Assembly (NCBI GenBank): GCA_963744345.1
Contig: CAVUTD010000006.1
Span: 39,896-103,895 of the forward strand
DNA from: DASTFP01 sp963744345
GTDB taxonomy: Bacteria; Verrucomicrobiota; Verrucomicrobiia; Chthoniobacterales; Terrimicrobiaceae
DNA: 64,000 nt
Direction of reading: 5' to 3'
Shown here: one piece after another, positions 17,831 through 26,837 of the stretch
Position numbering within the stretch: the first letter of the stretch is position 1
How the letters are laid out: each line of letters opens with the position of its first letter
Program-made: the position numbers and the translations under genes
Notes under the pieces: generated by a model
The model's input: only the letters and a program-made list of their open reading frames with translations
What the model was told of the DNA's origin: nothing
The model's database searches: none

Positions 17831-18198
17831 AATTAATTGTAGCGATTCCGGCTGGATTTTCTGCGATTTTCTTCTTCGAAATGAAAAGAGCGATTGGCGC
17901 GGAAATTTCACGCGGCCTCAGATGAATCCGCTCTCGCTGGTGAAACAAGGGCGCTTGCCACGACCGAGCACGAGAAGATCTAAGTTCTCTTGTGGTCAGG
18001 AGAGAGCTTCGGGTAGTCATTGGTTTTCGACGCAGCCTCATTGTGCTTGTTCCCAATGACGTTAGCTTGATTTTCGGGGAATCGCGGAGCGGCAATCTCC
18101 TTATGAGCAGAGCGGCGGCCAAAGTCATTCATGGGCGCCCGATATTCCACAGCATGCGAAAGCCCAATCTATTGCTGCGCCGATTTTTCCACCAATTG
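17831..18198. other. Divergent intergenic region
   Basis: About 370 bases between the MOSC and hydrolase genes, which point away from each other. It should contain both promoters. I see no clear promoter boxes, RNA or repeat. Confidence 0.4.
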
Positions 18199-19191
18199 AT
18201 GGAAATTGTGCATCAAAGATTCAAAAGTCCTTCAACTTCGGCCGGTCGAGCTGCGCTGCTCTTGCCGGCGATGCTTTTCGCTGGGTGCGTAGACCATTAC
18301 CTCCTGCATTCTCGATCGCCGCCAGCAGGCGCACAGCACTGGAGTGAGAAAGCAGTCTTCGGCGATTTGTTGATACGGCTAGAGTGGGTGCGCCCCGCGG
18401 GCGCAGGACCGCTTCCCGCAGTCATCGTCCATCCTGAGGCGGGACACACAGCCGTGGAGATGCGAGGGGTGCTCCACGATTTGGCGAAGGCAGGCTATCT
18501 CGCCGTGGCGGCCGACTACCAACGTCGTAAGGGAACCCGTTGGCGCGAGAGCCTCTTGCCATGGCGTAGTCCTGACGACCCGCTTCGCGTCATCGATAAG
18601 GTTCGCGCTCATCCCGGTGTGGATGCACGTCGTATCGGTCTCCTCGGGTTTTCGCAGGGCGGCGTGCTCAGCCTTCTCATCGCCGCTTATGATGGTCGCG
18701 CCTCCGCCGTTGTCGCGTACTATCCTGTCACTGATTTCGAAAATTGGCTGGAGGCAAGAGGCAGCGCATGGGGAAGACGGCTCGTCTTTCGTTTGATCCG
18801 TATCGGCTTTCGGCGGGCCAGTGGCGCTCGAAGCGATGCAGATTTGCGAACTCTCCTTCGTCACGCCTCGCCATTGCGCCAGGTGGAGTCTATCCGGGCT
18901 CCCGTGCTGCTCGTGCATGGCGACCGTGACAACTCGGCTGGCGTCGAGGAGTCGCGGCGTCTCGCGCGTCGACTGGCGGAGTTGGGGCGTTCCGTCGAAC
19001 TCCTCGTGCTTCCCGGCGCCGGTCATGTTTTCAACTTTCGCGATCCGGCACAAGCCAAGCTGGCTTGGAATGCCACTCTCGTCTTCCTTGCGCGCAACTT
19101 GCGCTCTAAAGAGCATGGACACATTCCCGCGAAACCAGCCTCGCCTATGGAGCGCCGCCGGCGTGCCATCGATGTAGAACGACAACGCTGA
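18199..19191 (+). CDS. Lipoprotein alpha/beta hydrolase (dienelactone hydrolase-like)
   Basis: About 330 residues from ATG 18199. A lipoprotein signal with lipobox LFAGC leads the mature part. The hydrolase fold has the nucleophile elbow GLLGFSQGGVLSLL (Ser), the acid region APVLLVHGDRDNSAGVEESR (Asp) and the catalytic His in LPGAGHVFNFRD, in dienelactone-hydrolase order. It probably cleaves an ester or related bond outside the cytoplasm; the substrate is unknown. Longer in-frame starts exist (18154, 17992) but place extra sequence before the signal peptide. It stands alone as a transcription unit. Confidence 0.8.
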   Translation: MEIVHQRFKSPSTSAGRAALLLPAMLFAGCVDHYLLHSRSPPAGAQHWSEKAVFGDLLIRLEWVRPAGAGPLPAVIVHPEAGHTAVEMRGVLHDLAKAGYLAVAADYQRRKGTRWRESLLPWRSPDDPLRVIDKVRAHPGVDARRIGLLGFSQGGVLSLLIAAYDGRASAVVAYYPVTDFENWLEARGSAWGRRLVFRLIRIGFRRASGARSDADLRTLLRHASPLRQVESIRAPVLLVHGDRDNSAGVEESRRLARRLAELGRSVELLVLPGAGHVFNFRDPAQAKLAWNATLVFLARNLRSKEHGHIPAKPASPMERRRRAIDVERQR

Positions 19192-19363
19192 ACTGGCGCC
19201 AGGTCAGGGGATCAACTATGCTCTCTTTCCGGACGAGAGTGGCGCGGGAAAGCAGCTCTCTTCACCGGACAAAACTTGTAATCAGGCTATTGTACGGGCA
19301 TCGAGCAGATGTGAACTCTTCAGCATCCCTCAGGGGCGGTGAGGAGAGGTTAGAAGAATTTTC

Positions 19364-20311
19364 ATGATACAAGAATCAGCAGAGTTAATAGCTCTTGTCG
19401 GAGCGACTGGAGCCATAGGAAAGAGCGTTGCGTCATCGCTTCGCCAGAGTCACCCTTACCGCGCTATCGGTCGGGACCGATCCGGGTTGCAGAAGACGTT
19501 CGGCGGCGATCCGCGAGCTGAGATCACAGTCTGGGATCCGGCGCAAGAGGATTCTATCAGAAGCGCTCTGCGGGGAGCAACCGCCGCCGTATACACGGTT
19601 GGCGTGCCGTATACCGACTTTCATCTTCATCCCGTTCTGATGCGGCGAGTTCTTGACGCGGCGATCGCCGAGGGGCTGGAGCGCCTCATCCTTATCGGAA
19701 CACTTTACGTCTTCGGTTTGCCGCGCAGCGCGCGCGTGACCGAAGACCATCCAAGAGATCCGCACACCTTCAAGGGGAAGAAGCGAAAGGAACAGGAGGA
19801 CCTTACCTTGGCCGCTCACGCCACCGGCAAGATACAAACAACGATTCTGCGCCTTCCTGATTTCTACGGTCCCGGTGTTGAGCGAAGTTTGCTGAGCGAT
19901 CTCTTTGTCGCAGTGAAGCAGAACCGAAGGGCCAAACTGATAAGCCCGATCGACCAACCACACGAGTTCGTGTTCGTCCCAGACGTAGGCCCGGTGGTGA
20001 CAAAGCTGCTTGGCACTCCGAAAGCTTTTGGGAGGGCGTGGAACCTCGGTGGAGCCGGTGTGACCACGCAGCGTGAGCTCGCGCAGCTAGCCTATGGAGG
20101 GCGTCCCCGCTACGTCGCGGTCAACAAGACAATGCTTCGTCTTTTGGCTCTTTTCGATCCCTTCATCCGAGAGTTCCTGGAAATGCACTATTTGTTGACT
20201 GACCCTCTTATCGTTGACGACTCTGCGCTTCAGCAACTTCTTAGAGACATTCCTAAGACATCCTACGCCGAGGGAGTGCGGCAATCTTTAGATGGAACGA
20301 GAGTGCGTTGA
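19364..20311 (+). CDS. NAD(P)-dependent epimerase/dehydratase family protein
   Basis: 315 residues of the extended short-chain dehydrogenase class. The N-terminal nucleotide-binding motif is VGATGAIGKSVASSLRQS. A tyrosine region is at LILIGTLYVFGLPRS, but the usual YxxxK is replaced by FKGKKRKEQEDL (no Tyr at the expected place). Later segments LRLPDFYGPGVERSLLSDLF, EFVFVPDVGPVVTKLLG and AWNLGGAGVTTQRELAQLA fit the family. It may therefore be an atypical reductase or a binding protein. A purine-rich stretch (GGAGAGG) lies about 15 bases before the ATG. The substrate is unknown. Confidence 0.8.
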   Translation: MIQESAELIALVGATGAIGKSVASSLRQSHPYRAIGRDRSGLQKTFGGDPRAEITVWDPAQEDSIRSALRGATAAVYTVGVPYTDFHLHPVLMRRVLDAAIAEGLERLILIGTLYVFGLPRSARVTEDHPRDPHTFKGKKRKEQEDLTLAAHATGKIQTTILRLPDFYGPGVERSLLSDLFVAVKQNRRAKLISPIDQPHEFVFVPDVGPVVTKLLGTPKAFGRAWNLGGAGVTTQRELAQLAYGGRPRYVAVNKTMLRLLALFDPFIREFLEMHYLLTDPLIVDDSALQQLLRDIPKTSYAEGVRQSLDGTRVR

Positions 20312-20545
20312 TCTCGTCTTGCACACCCTCACGTTGAAGCGGCTCGGCTTGTTGAGGCTGTTATCTGGCGAGCCGAGCGGCATCGCCAACTATGAAAGCA
20401 GCGGGCGGCGACATCTCGAATCAGAATTCCATCTACGCTCGGCTGGCGAAGGCGCTCGCCTCTTGGCCGGGTGAGATGCAAATTCGGCTCGGAGTCGAAT
20501 CTCAGCGCACATGCGGAAAGCAAAGGTGAAACAGGGGAAAAACAC

Positions 20546-21334
20546 TTGATCGGCGCGATTTCAGGAGATGTCATAGGATCGGTGCATGAAGGCGCGCCGC
20601 CGAAGGCCAAGGACTTTCCGCTCTTCGTGCCCGGCTCAACATTTACTGACGACACCGTCCTTACCGTTGCTGTCGCCAGCGCCATCCGCGAGGGTATCGA
20701 TTTCAATAGCTCACTTCGGCGATGGGGAAGGCGCTATCCGTACGCTGGATATGGGAGCTGGTTCTGTGACTGGCTCTTCAGCGAAGGCGCTCTCCCCTAC
20801 AACAGTTTTGGAAATGGCTCGGCAATGCGGGTTTCACCGATAGGCTGGGCGTTTGATGATCTCGACGTTGTGTTACGTGAGGCGGCTCGCAGCGCGGCGA
20901 TTACCCACAACCATCCCGAAGGAATCAAAGGTGCTCAAGCCGTCGCCGCCGCAATATTTCTTGCCCGCAACGGTCAAGGGAAGGACAAGATTGCCGCTTT
21001 GCTATCCGACCGCTTTGGCTATGACTGCACAGCGGACCTCAGGGTTTTCCAACAGCGCGGAGGCTTCGACGTCACGTGCCAGGGAACGTTGCCCGCGGCG
21101 GCGGCGGCATTCCTGCACTCAACCGATTTTGAGGACGCCGTGCGCAACGCTGTCTCCTTCGGTGGTGACGCGGACACACTGGCCTGCATCGCCGGTGGGA
21201 TCGCGGAAGCGCACTACTCTGGAGTGCCGGACAGAATTCAGGCGGAAGTGTTCGCCCGACTGGACAGAGCACTGCTCAACGAAGTGATCGCCTTTGCCCA
21301 GTTCTACGGAATTCCGCTCGCTGACGAAACCTAA
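20546..21334 (+). CDS. ADP-ribosylglycohydrolase family protein
   Basis: From TTG 20546 the protein opens LIGAISGDVIGSVHEG, the standard start of this family, with GGGG-rich sequence 8-14 bases upstream. A start at 20471 would add 25 unrelated residues. Metal-binding and active-site motifs are seen: FTDDTVLTVAVASAIREG, SFGNGSAMRVSPIGW, THNHPEGIKGAQAVAAAIFL and AVSFGGDADTLACIAGGIAE. These enzymes remove ADP-ribose from proteins or small molecules using two magnesium ions. About 262 residues, all motifs intact. The target is unknown and no partner ADP-ribosyltransferase is visible nearby. Confidence 0.88.
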   Translation: MIGAISGDVIGSVHEGAPPKAKDFPLFVPGSTFTDDTVLTVAVASAIREGIDFNSSLRRWGRRYPYAGYGSWFCDWLFSEGALPYNSFGNGSAMRVSPIGWAFDDLDVVLREAARSAAITHNHPEGIKGAQAVAAAIFLARNGQGKDKIAALLSDRFGYDCTADLRVFQQRGGFDVTCQGTLPAAAAAFLHSTDFEDAVRNAVSFGGDADTLACIAGGIAEAHYSGVPDRIQAEVFARLDRALLNEVIAFAQFYGIPLADET

Positions 21335-21481
21335 AGATAGCCAGCCGAAGAGTGACGGAACTCGTTCTCATCATGAGCTACTCCCAATCAATCGTGCGCT
21401 CAAACCCGCGTTAGAACGTTCCTCAATCTGGCGAGACCGGTCGCTTGTTGTGCTACTTCAGTCTACGCCCAAACATTAACT

Positions 21482-22145
21482 ATGATCACAAAGCGGTCGA
21501 TTTTGCTGTTTACCTATTTCATGCTAGCGGGAAGGCTGGCCCTAAGCTGCGATCTGAAGATGAAAACTTCGATAGCTTCCCCGGAAGAAATCCGCGCCTT
21601 TTTTCGAAGCAAGAAAATGCAAGTGCTTACGTTCCTGGGCTATTCTGGCGCCGGATACGAGAATCAAGCGGTGATGCTTGAGGAAGCCTCCCGCGCTCTG
21701 GACAAGTTTGATCCGCAGACGACAATCGTCAACATCGGTGCCACTTGCCGAGGGCATCGGTGCAGTGTATGAACTTGCCAAGCGGAAGGGATTCTTCACT
21801 ACCGGAATCGTGTCGACGCAGGCTAAAGAGAGCAAGGTCCTGCTATCGCCCTGCGTTGATGTCGTCTTCTTCGTAAATGATCCCACTTGGGGAGGGTTCA
21901 TCCCAGGGACGAAGACTCTCTCACCGACCTCAACGGCGATCGTGGAGAACAGTAACATCGTTGTTGCAATCGGCGGGGGAGAGGTGGCGAGAGACGAGTT
22001 GATCGCCGCGAAGCGTTTGGGCAAGCAGGTTCAATTCATTCCCGCAGATATGAATCATCAAGTCGCGCGCGACAAAGCTCTTCAGAAAGGCAAACTTGCG
22101 CCTACCGAATTTCGTGGGCCGGCCGGAAGTGCTGCTCTCGAATGA
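21482..22145 (+). pseudogene. SLOG/Rossmann-like lipoprotein, one frameshift
   Basis: The first part starts with a lipoprotein-type signal (MITKRSILLFTYFMLAGRLA ending LSC). It continues with KKMQVLTFLGYSGAGYENQA and FDPQTTIVNIGAT. The second part, in the next frame, runs AEGIGAVYELAKRKGFFTTG, TWGGFIPGTKTLSPTSTAIV, NIVVAIGGGEVARDELIAAK and QFIPADMNHQVARDKA. Dropping one T at 21745/21746 joins them as ATAEGIGAVYELA with nothing lost. The GGGE and GYSGAGY loops suggest a nucleotide-related Rossmann fold like the SLOG/LOG superfamily, unusually behind a signal peptide. Function unknown. Confidence 0.65.
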
Positions 22146-22353
22146 ACAGCCGCCTCTTTGGCTTTGCCGCACTCTACTTTGAGGACCGGACCGCTTTTGG
22201 GGGACGACCCTCCACTAGCGGTGTTTTAAGACGATACGGTCTTGCCCAGGCGGCCGATATTATTGATCCAAGTCATTTCAAAAAACGACAGCGCCTCCTG
22301 CGAGTTGGCACGCGTTGAAAATTACGTCGGAGGTCTTAGATTGAGAAGTGCGC

Positions 22354-22662
22354 ATGGCTCTCCACAAAGTCGCAACGATTCACGATCCTCCTCCCGGCAG
22401 CGCCCGCGCGGTTCAGGTGGCCGGCAGGTCCATCGCGCTATTTAACGTTGAGGGAACGATTCACGCCATTGATAATGATTGCACGCACGACGGCGCTCCT
22501 CTTAGTGAAGGCACCGTGGACGACGGGTGCGTGGTATGTCCCTGGCATGGCGCACAATTCGATCTCTCCAGCGGCAAAGCGCTCACCCCACCCGCCGTCG
22601 AAGATGTGCATAGCTATAAAATCGTCGTGTCCGGCGAGGATATCTTGATTGAAATCGAATAG
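22354..22662 (+). CDS. Rieske-type ferredoxin
   Basis: 102 residues starting at ATG 22354. Both halves of the Rieske cluster motif are present: CTHDGAPLSEG (Cys-x-His) and CPWHGAQFDL (Cys-x-x-His), so it should bind a [2Fe-2S] cluster with two Cys and two His. The flanking pattern (HAIDNDCTHDGAPL; FDLSSGKALTPPAVEDVHSY) matches the small ferredoxin component of ring-hydroxylating dioxygenases or nitrite-reductase NirD-like proteins. No oxygenase or reductase partner lies next to it. Confidence 0.9.
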   Translation: MALHKVATIHDPPPGSARAVQVAGRSIALFNVEGTIHAIDNDCTHDGAPLSEGTVDDGCVVCPWHGAQFDLSSGKALTPPAVEDVHSYKIVVSGEDILIEIE

Positions 22663-22678
22663 CGGCGCGGAGCAGCGC

Positions 22679-23821
22679 TCAATCCGGCTGCCTGTCTTCT
22701 GGCGGGCTGGCTCTCAACTCCAGTTCAAGCTGAGCGCCCTCGAGTGTGACCTTTGTGCCAAGATGACGGCTTTCGCGGTTCAGCACTCCAGCTAGCCACG
22801 CGGCATCGACGATCGAAGCCCGCCGAAGGCTGAACCGGAAGATCTGAAGGGGGACCATCCGAAGCCGAATCAAACGACCGCTTCTGCCGTCCAGTGTTGG
22901 GAAGTACATGAGGGCCAGATCATCCCGGTAAGACTCGTTGCCCTCAATGCCTTCGTAATCGTTAAGGAAATCTCCCGCACCGTACAGGATAAGCTTGCCT
23001 TGGTGCACTTCCAGAGGACGCGCGTGATGCGAAGAATGACCGTGGACAAGATCGACTGCTCCGGAGTCGATCAACATTCGAGCGAAGCGGATTTGTTCCT
23101 GGGGCACGCTGTATCCCCAATTGCCGCCCCAGTGCACAGAGAAGATAACCAGGTCTTCTGAACGGCTTTCACGCTTGATAAACTTGATGGCTTCTGCCGC
23201 CGCCTGCGGAGAAAGGTCGGGAAGAAAATTGACTCCGGGAAGCTCGCCACGCGCCGCCCAAGACTTCGGAACACCAGCAGATTCCGTCGCATAGGCAAAG
23301 AGAGCTAGCCGAACTCCCGGCATGATTTCGAGGATGGCCGGCGAGGCCGCTTTGGCCGCGCTCTCGCCAGCTCCGGCTGTTTTGATGTCGGCGCTGCGCA
23401 GGGTTTCGAGGCTTTCCAGGAGCCCCTGAACCCCTAAATCTAAGACATGGTTATTGGCGAGCACGCAGACGTCGATCCCAGCGACTTTCAAGAGTTCGAC
23501 GTTTGCGGGATGCATTCGGTAATGGATGCCCTTTTTCGGCCAGAAGTCGTCGCTGGTGGTAATGCTTGTCTCGAGATTGACGATCTTGGCGCTTGGTCGA
23601 ATCTCGTCCAGTATTTTTAGGGCCTCTCCCCACGGATAACGGTAATCCGCCGGGTCAGGAATGGGGCCGTTTCGCTTCTCGGCTAAAGAGACGTAGGTCC
23701 GAGCGTCCTGAACATAGGATTCGAAAAGGAGCGGAGCGTTAGAGACTGCCAATATCTGATCAACGCCACGCCCGGTCATCAGGTCACCGCACAGAAACAA
23801 AGTGATCAAGGCCGACGTCAT
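22679..23821 (-). CDS. CapA-family protein (PGA_cap metallophosphatase-like fold)
   Basis: 380 residues of the CapA/poly-gamma-glutamate-synthesis-protein family, a calcineurin-like fold. Motifs in order: FLCGDLMTGRGVDQIL, IVNLETSITTSDDFWPKKGI, VLANNHVLDLGVQGLLESLE, FSVHWGGNWGYSVPQEQIRF and DLVHGHSSHHARPLEVHQGK. All conserved His/Asp/Asn positions are there. No CapB/CapC polymer genes are adjacent, so capsule synthesis cannot be claimed; members of this family without cap genes are common and mostly uncharacterised. There is no obvious signal peptide, although the first residues are hydrophobic (ALITLFLCG). Confidence 0.87.
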   Translation of the reverse strand: MTSALITLFLCGDLMTGRGVDQILAVSNAPLLFESYVQDARTYVSLAEKRNGPIPDPADYRYPWGEALKILDEIRPSAKIVNLETSITTSDDFWPKKGIHYRMHPANVELLKVAGIDVCVLANNHVLDLGVQGLLESLETLRSADIKTAGAGESAAKAASPAILEIMPGVRLALFAYATESAGVPKSWAARGELPGVNFLPDLSPQAAAEAIKFIKRESRSEDLVIFSVHWGGNWGYSVPQEQIRFARMLIDSGAVDLVHGHSSHHARPLEVHQGKLILYGAGDFLNDYEGIEGNESYRDDLALMYFPTLDGRSGRLIRLRMVPLQIFRFSLRRASIVDAAWLAGVLNRESRHLGTKVTLEGAQLELELRASPPEDRQPD

Positions 23822-23911
23822 AGTTCACTATCACAAAAGGCCTGAATCGTGCAAATTCGCGAGCAGTCAGAATTCTGGACTTGGCGCTGCACCGAAGTCT
23901 TAAGTGGCCGG

Positions 23912-24352
23912 ATGAGCGATCCATTTCTTCGTGCCGCCATTGATGAGGCCAAACAAGGTCTCGCCGAAGGGGGTATCCCCATTGGTGCCGTCATCGTTCA
24001 CCAGGGGCAGATCATCGGCCGCGGACACAACATGCGCGTGCAAAAAGGCGATCCGCTTTTGCATGGAGAGATGAGCGCTTTTCAGCAGGCTGGCCGGCGG
24101 CCGGCTTCGGTTTATCGCGAGTGCGTTCTTTACACGACGCTCTCGCCATGTCCGATGTGTAGTGGAACGTCTCTGCTCTATAAAATTCCGAAGATCATCA
24201 TCGCGGAGAATGTAACTTTCCTTGGGGCCGAGGACTGGCTCCGCAGCCAAGGGGTGGAGTTGGAGATCGTTCAGGATGAAGAGTGCATTGCCATGATGAG
24301 AAAATTTATCGCGGATCATCCCGCCCTTTGGAACGAAGATATCGCCCTTTAA
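23912..24352 (+). CDS. Cytosine/nucleoside deaminase
   Basis: From ATG 23912 (MSDPFLRAAIDEAKQGLAEG) 146 residues; an earlier start at 23849 is less family-like. The zinc and catalytic motif LLHGEMSAFQQAGR (His-x-Glu) and TTLSPCPMCSGTSLLYKIPK (Pro-Cys-x-x-Cys) define the cytidine-deaminase-like fold. The arrangement HGEMSAFQ with SPCPMCSG and later FLGAEDWLRSQGVELE resembles the fungal-type cytosine deaminase (cytosine to uracil) more than tRNA-adenosine deaminase TadA. It is divergent from the CapA gene, with 90 bases in between. Confidence 0.85.
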   Translation: MSDPFLRAAIDEAKQGLAEGGIPIGAVIVHQGQIIGRGHNMRVQKGDPLLHGEMSAFQQAGRRPASVYRECVLYTTLSPCPMCSGTSLLYKIPKIIIAENVTFLGAEDWLRSQGVELEIVQDEECIAMMRKFIADHPALWNEDIAL

Positions 24353-24385
24353 AGTTTTCGTGAGCGCGAGGTAGACTTCTCTTGA

Positions 24386-25126
24386 GTGGTGCGGGGTTTT
24401 ACCGCTCGCGGAGGAAATCCTCCAATCATCGGACGTGCACTTCGCCGCAGTTTTTTTGCTGCACCTTTCCAGGTAAAAAGTCAGGCTCTAACCATCGAAG
24501 CGCTCGAATACACATTGCTGGCTTTCAGCTCGCTCTTTGTGATCGTCGACCCGATTTCGACTGTGCCGGTCTTTCTTGCGATGACGTCTGATAATTCTCC
24601 GGCGGAGCGCATTCGCATAGCGCGGCTCGCGTGCTGTGTGATGGCAGGCGTGTTGATCGGCTTTTCGGTCCTGGGAAGCTGGCTATTTGCAATTCTTGGC
24701 ATTACCTTTCCAGCCTTTCAGATTGCTGGCAGCATCGTGTTGCTGCTCGTTGCGCTCGACATGCTGCGGGCCAAACGCTCGCGGGTCCAGGAGACTCCGG
24801 AGGAAACTTCAGCAGGAATCGAAAAAGAAGACATTGCCATCACGCCGTTGGCCGTCCCGCTTCTCTCAGGACCCGGCGCGATTTCGACGGCCATTCTGCT
24901 CCGCAGCGAGGCGCGAGATGTTGTCCAACAAATTGCGCTGACTTTGTGCATCATTGCCGTGGCCGGAGTCACTTTTCTCGTGCTGCGAATCTCGGCACGA
25001 GGCGCCCTTTGGTTGGGGCCGATCGCCATGAGCATCACCACGCGCCTCATGGGATTGCTGCTCGCCGCAATCGCCTGCCAGTTTTTTGTCAATGCCCTCA
25101 AAGAACTCCGAATGATTCCGCCGTGA
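24386..25126 (+). CDS. MarC-family membrane protein
   Basis: An integral membrane protein with six predicted transmembrane helices. Family markers are EYTLLAFSSLFVIVDPISTV, FAILGITFPAFQIAGSIVLL, ITPLAVPLLSGPGAISTAIL, and the last helix MGLLLAAIACQFFVNALKEL. The function of MarC proteins is unsettled (a role in multiple antibiotic resistance was withdrawn). The conserved region begins at about 24490 without an ATG. The listed start is a GTG that adds about 40 basic residues, so the true start is uncertain and may be a rare codon nearer the first helix. Confidence 0.85.
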   Translation: MVRGFTARGGNPPIIGRALRRSFFAAPFQVKSQALTIEALEYTLLAFSSLFVIVDPISTVPVFLAMTSDNSPAERIRIARLACCVMAGVLIGFSVLGSWLFAILGITFPAFQIAGSIVLLLVALDMLRAKRSRVQETPEETSAGIEKEDIAITPLAVPLLSGPGAISTAILLRSEARDVVQQIALTLCIIAVAGVTFLVLRISARGALWLGPIAMSITTRLMGLLLAAIACQFFVNALKELRMIPP

Positions 25127-25192
25127 ACAATAGCGACATGGATCAGTGATTGTGCGATAAGCTCACTGCAGCCAACGCCAGCCGATTAGACA

Positions 25193-25657
25193 ATGAAGAA
25201 GAACCTCGAAAAAACCAAGTTGCTCAGCCGCGATCTGCGCGAGGGCAAGCAATATCCACGAAGTCCGCGGGAGACGTTAGCCGGTTACGTGCTTGCCGCC
25301 CGCGCGTTGGACAAATGCCGCGCCAGCCTTGTGAAATGGCAAGGCGAATATCACGCCAATTGCCCGCTCGATCAGATGTGGCTGAAGTTCGCCGAGATTG
25401 ATTTCGAGGACTTCAAGGCGATTGTCGCCACCGGTGCAAGCGACGACGCTGTCGCTGCCTGGATTAGCAAACGAGCGAAGAAGCGACCTCGTGCGGAAAT
25501 CATCGCCTGGAACAACAAACAACGGGAGATGCGATTGAGCGATCTGCCTGCCGAACTTCAGGAATATATGGAAGATTACATACCCAAGTTTATTCCACGC
25601 AACCGCGCGGTTTATCGCTTCTTCGATGTTTATGACCTCGAAGAAGAGCGAATGTAG
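25193..25657 (+). CDS. DUF5069 protein
   Basis: 154 residues. The family signature is DLREGKQYPRSPRETLAGYV followed by AARALDKCRASLVKWQGEYH and NCPLDQMWLKFAEIDFEDFK. The rest is a helical C-terminal region with many charged residues (AWISKRAKKRPRAEIIAWNN). DUF5069 proteins are soluble cytoplasmic proteins of unknown function. This one has a long C-terminal part that ends in aromatic-rich RFFDVYDLEEERM. It stands between marC and tRNA-Pro on the same strand. Confidence 0.8.
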   Translation: MKKNLEKTKLLSRDLREGKQYPRSPRETLAGYVLAARALDKCRASLVKWQGEYHANCPLDQMWLKFAEIDFEDFKAIVATGASDDAVAAWISKRAKKRPRAEIIAWNNKQREMRLSDLPAELQEYMEDYIPKFIPRNRAVYRFFDVYDLEEERM

Positions 25658-25854
25658 GACCAAAGGCGTATAGAGCAGTAAACGGCCGGTTCGATCGACT
25701 CAATGCTGGCGCCATCTTGGAAGATATGATGGGCGCACAGAGCCGCCTTCTGGGCGGTTGGAGAGATTCATTTAAACTGCTTGCTCGTCGTCGCGAGAAG
25801 GGAATAGTCTGTGATAAGCGACGAGGTCCAAACAGGACGTTCGCGGGTTTTCAT

Positions 25855-25931
25855 CGGGCCGTGGCTCAGCTTGGTAGAGCGCCTCGTTCGGGACGAGGAG
25901 GCCGCGAGTTCAAATCTCGCCGGCCCGACCA
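25855..25931 (+). tRNA. tRNA-Pro (anticodon CGG)
   Basis: A complete cloverleaf: acceptor CGGGCCG pairs with CGGCCCG (25921-25927). The D-arm contains GCTCAGCTTGGTAGAGC. The anticodon stem CCTCG/CGAGG encloses TTCGGGA (anticodon CGG), and the T-arm is GCGAG-TTCAAAT-CTCGC. A-CCA is encoded at the 3' end. It reads CCG codons. Confidence 0.96.
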
Positions 25932-26111
25932 ATTCATGAAGAATCGTTCGGGAACTGCACGATGTTCCTGTTCGACAAGAACGCTAGAGTCCAAAGCAAA
26001 GCTGCAGATTAACCGACGTAGCGGCCGAGCCGGTTCGTTCCTCCGAATACTTTGATGGGTGTTGTTAATGCTTGCAGCGGTGGCGTGGAAGGTCCCAAGC
26101 TCCGGGGCTTC

Positions 26112-26837
26112 ATGGAAAGGCCTGATGGGAGAGAGGCATCACACCTCCGCAATGTGATGATTGAACCGGGCGTGGCTCCCCACGCCATGGGCTCGGTTCT
26201 GATTCGCTTCGGCCGCACGCAAGTCATCTGTGCGGCGACACTTGAGGAAAGCGTGCCTCGATGGATGAAAGAGCAAGGCGTCGAGGGCGGATGGATCACC
26301 GCCGAGTACTCGATGCTTCCTTATTCGACGGCTCCTAGAAAACCACGCGAGATTACCAAGGGTCGCGCGGACGGACGCGGCACCGAGATTCAACGTTTAA
26401 TCGGGCGTTCCTTGCGAGCAGCCGTCGATCTGACGGCGCTCGGCCAACGCACTCTCTGGGTTGATTGCGATGTGCTGCAAGCCGACGGAGGAACTCGCAC
26501 CGCAGCAATCACGGGGGCGTGCGTAGCGGTGGAACTCGCTTGCCGAACCTTGATCGAGACAGGGAAGATCGACAAATCTCCAGTTAGGCGAAGGGTGGCC
26601 GCTGTCAGCGTAGGATTAGTGGAAGGAAAAGCGCTCCTGGACCTCAACTACGAGGAGGACAAGGTTGCCACCGTGGACCTGAATCTGGTTATGACAGACC
26701 AGTTGGAATTCGTGGAGGTTCAGGGTTCCGGGGAGGAAGCGGTCTTTTCGAACCAACAGCTCGCTGCCATGTTGGAAGTCGGCGCCGCGGGAATCCGCCG
26801 CTTGCTTGAAATCCAGGTCGGCGTCCTCAGTTTATGA
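26112..26837 (+). CDS. rph: Ribonuclease PH
   Basis: A phosphate-dependent 3' exoribonuclease that trims tRNA precursors. Motifs: RPDGREASHLRNVMIEPGVA, GSVLIRFGRTQVICAATLEE, GWITAEYSMLPYSTAPRKPR, RGTEIQRLIGRSLRAAVDL and VDCDVLQADGGTRTAAITGA. Start ATG 26112 (MERPDGREA) gives the standard 241 residues; in-frame starts from 26052 add an unrelated stretch. It overlaps gmd by 4 bases, so both are on one transcript. Confidence 0.94.
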   Translation: MERPDGREASHLRNVMIEPGVAPHAMGSVLIRFGRTQVICAATLEESVPRWMKEQGVEGGWITAEYSMLPYSTAPRKPREITKGRADGRGTEIQRLIGRSLRAAVDLTALGQRTLWVDCDVLQADGGTRTAAITGACVAVELACRTLIETGKIDKSPVRRRVAAVSVGLVEGKALLDLNYEEDKVATVDLNLVMTDQLEFVEVQGSGEEAVFSNQQLAAMLEVGAAGIRRLLEIQVGVLSL

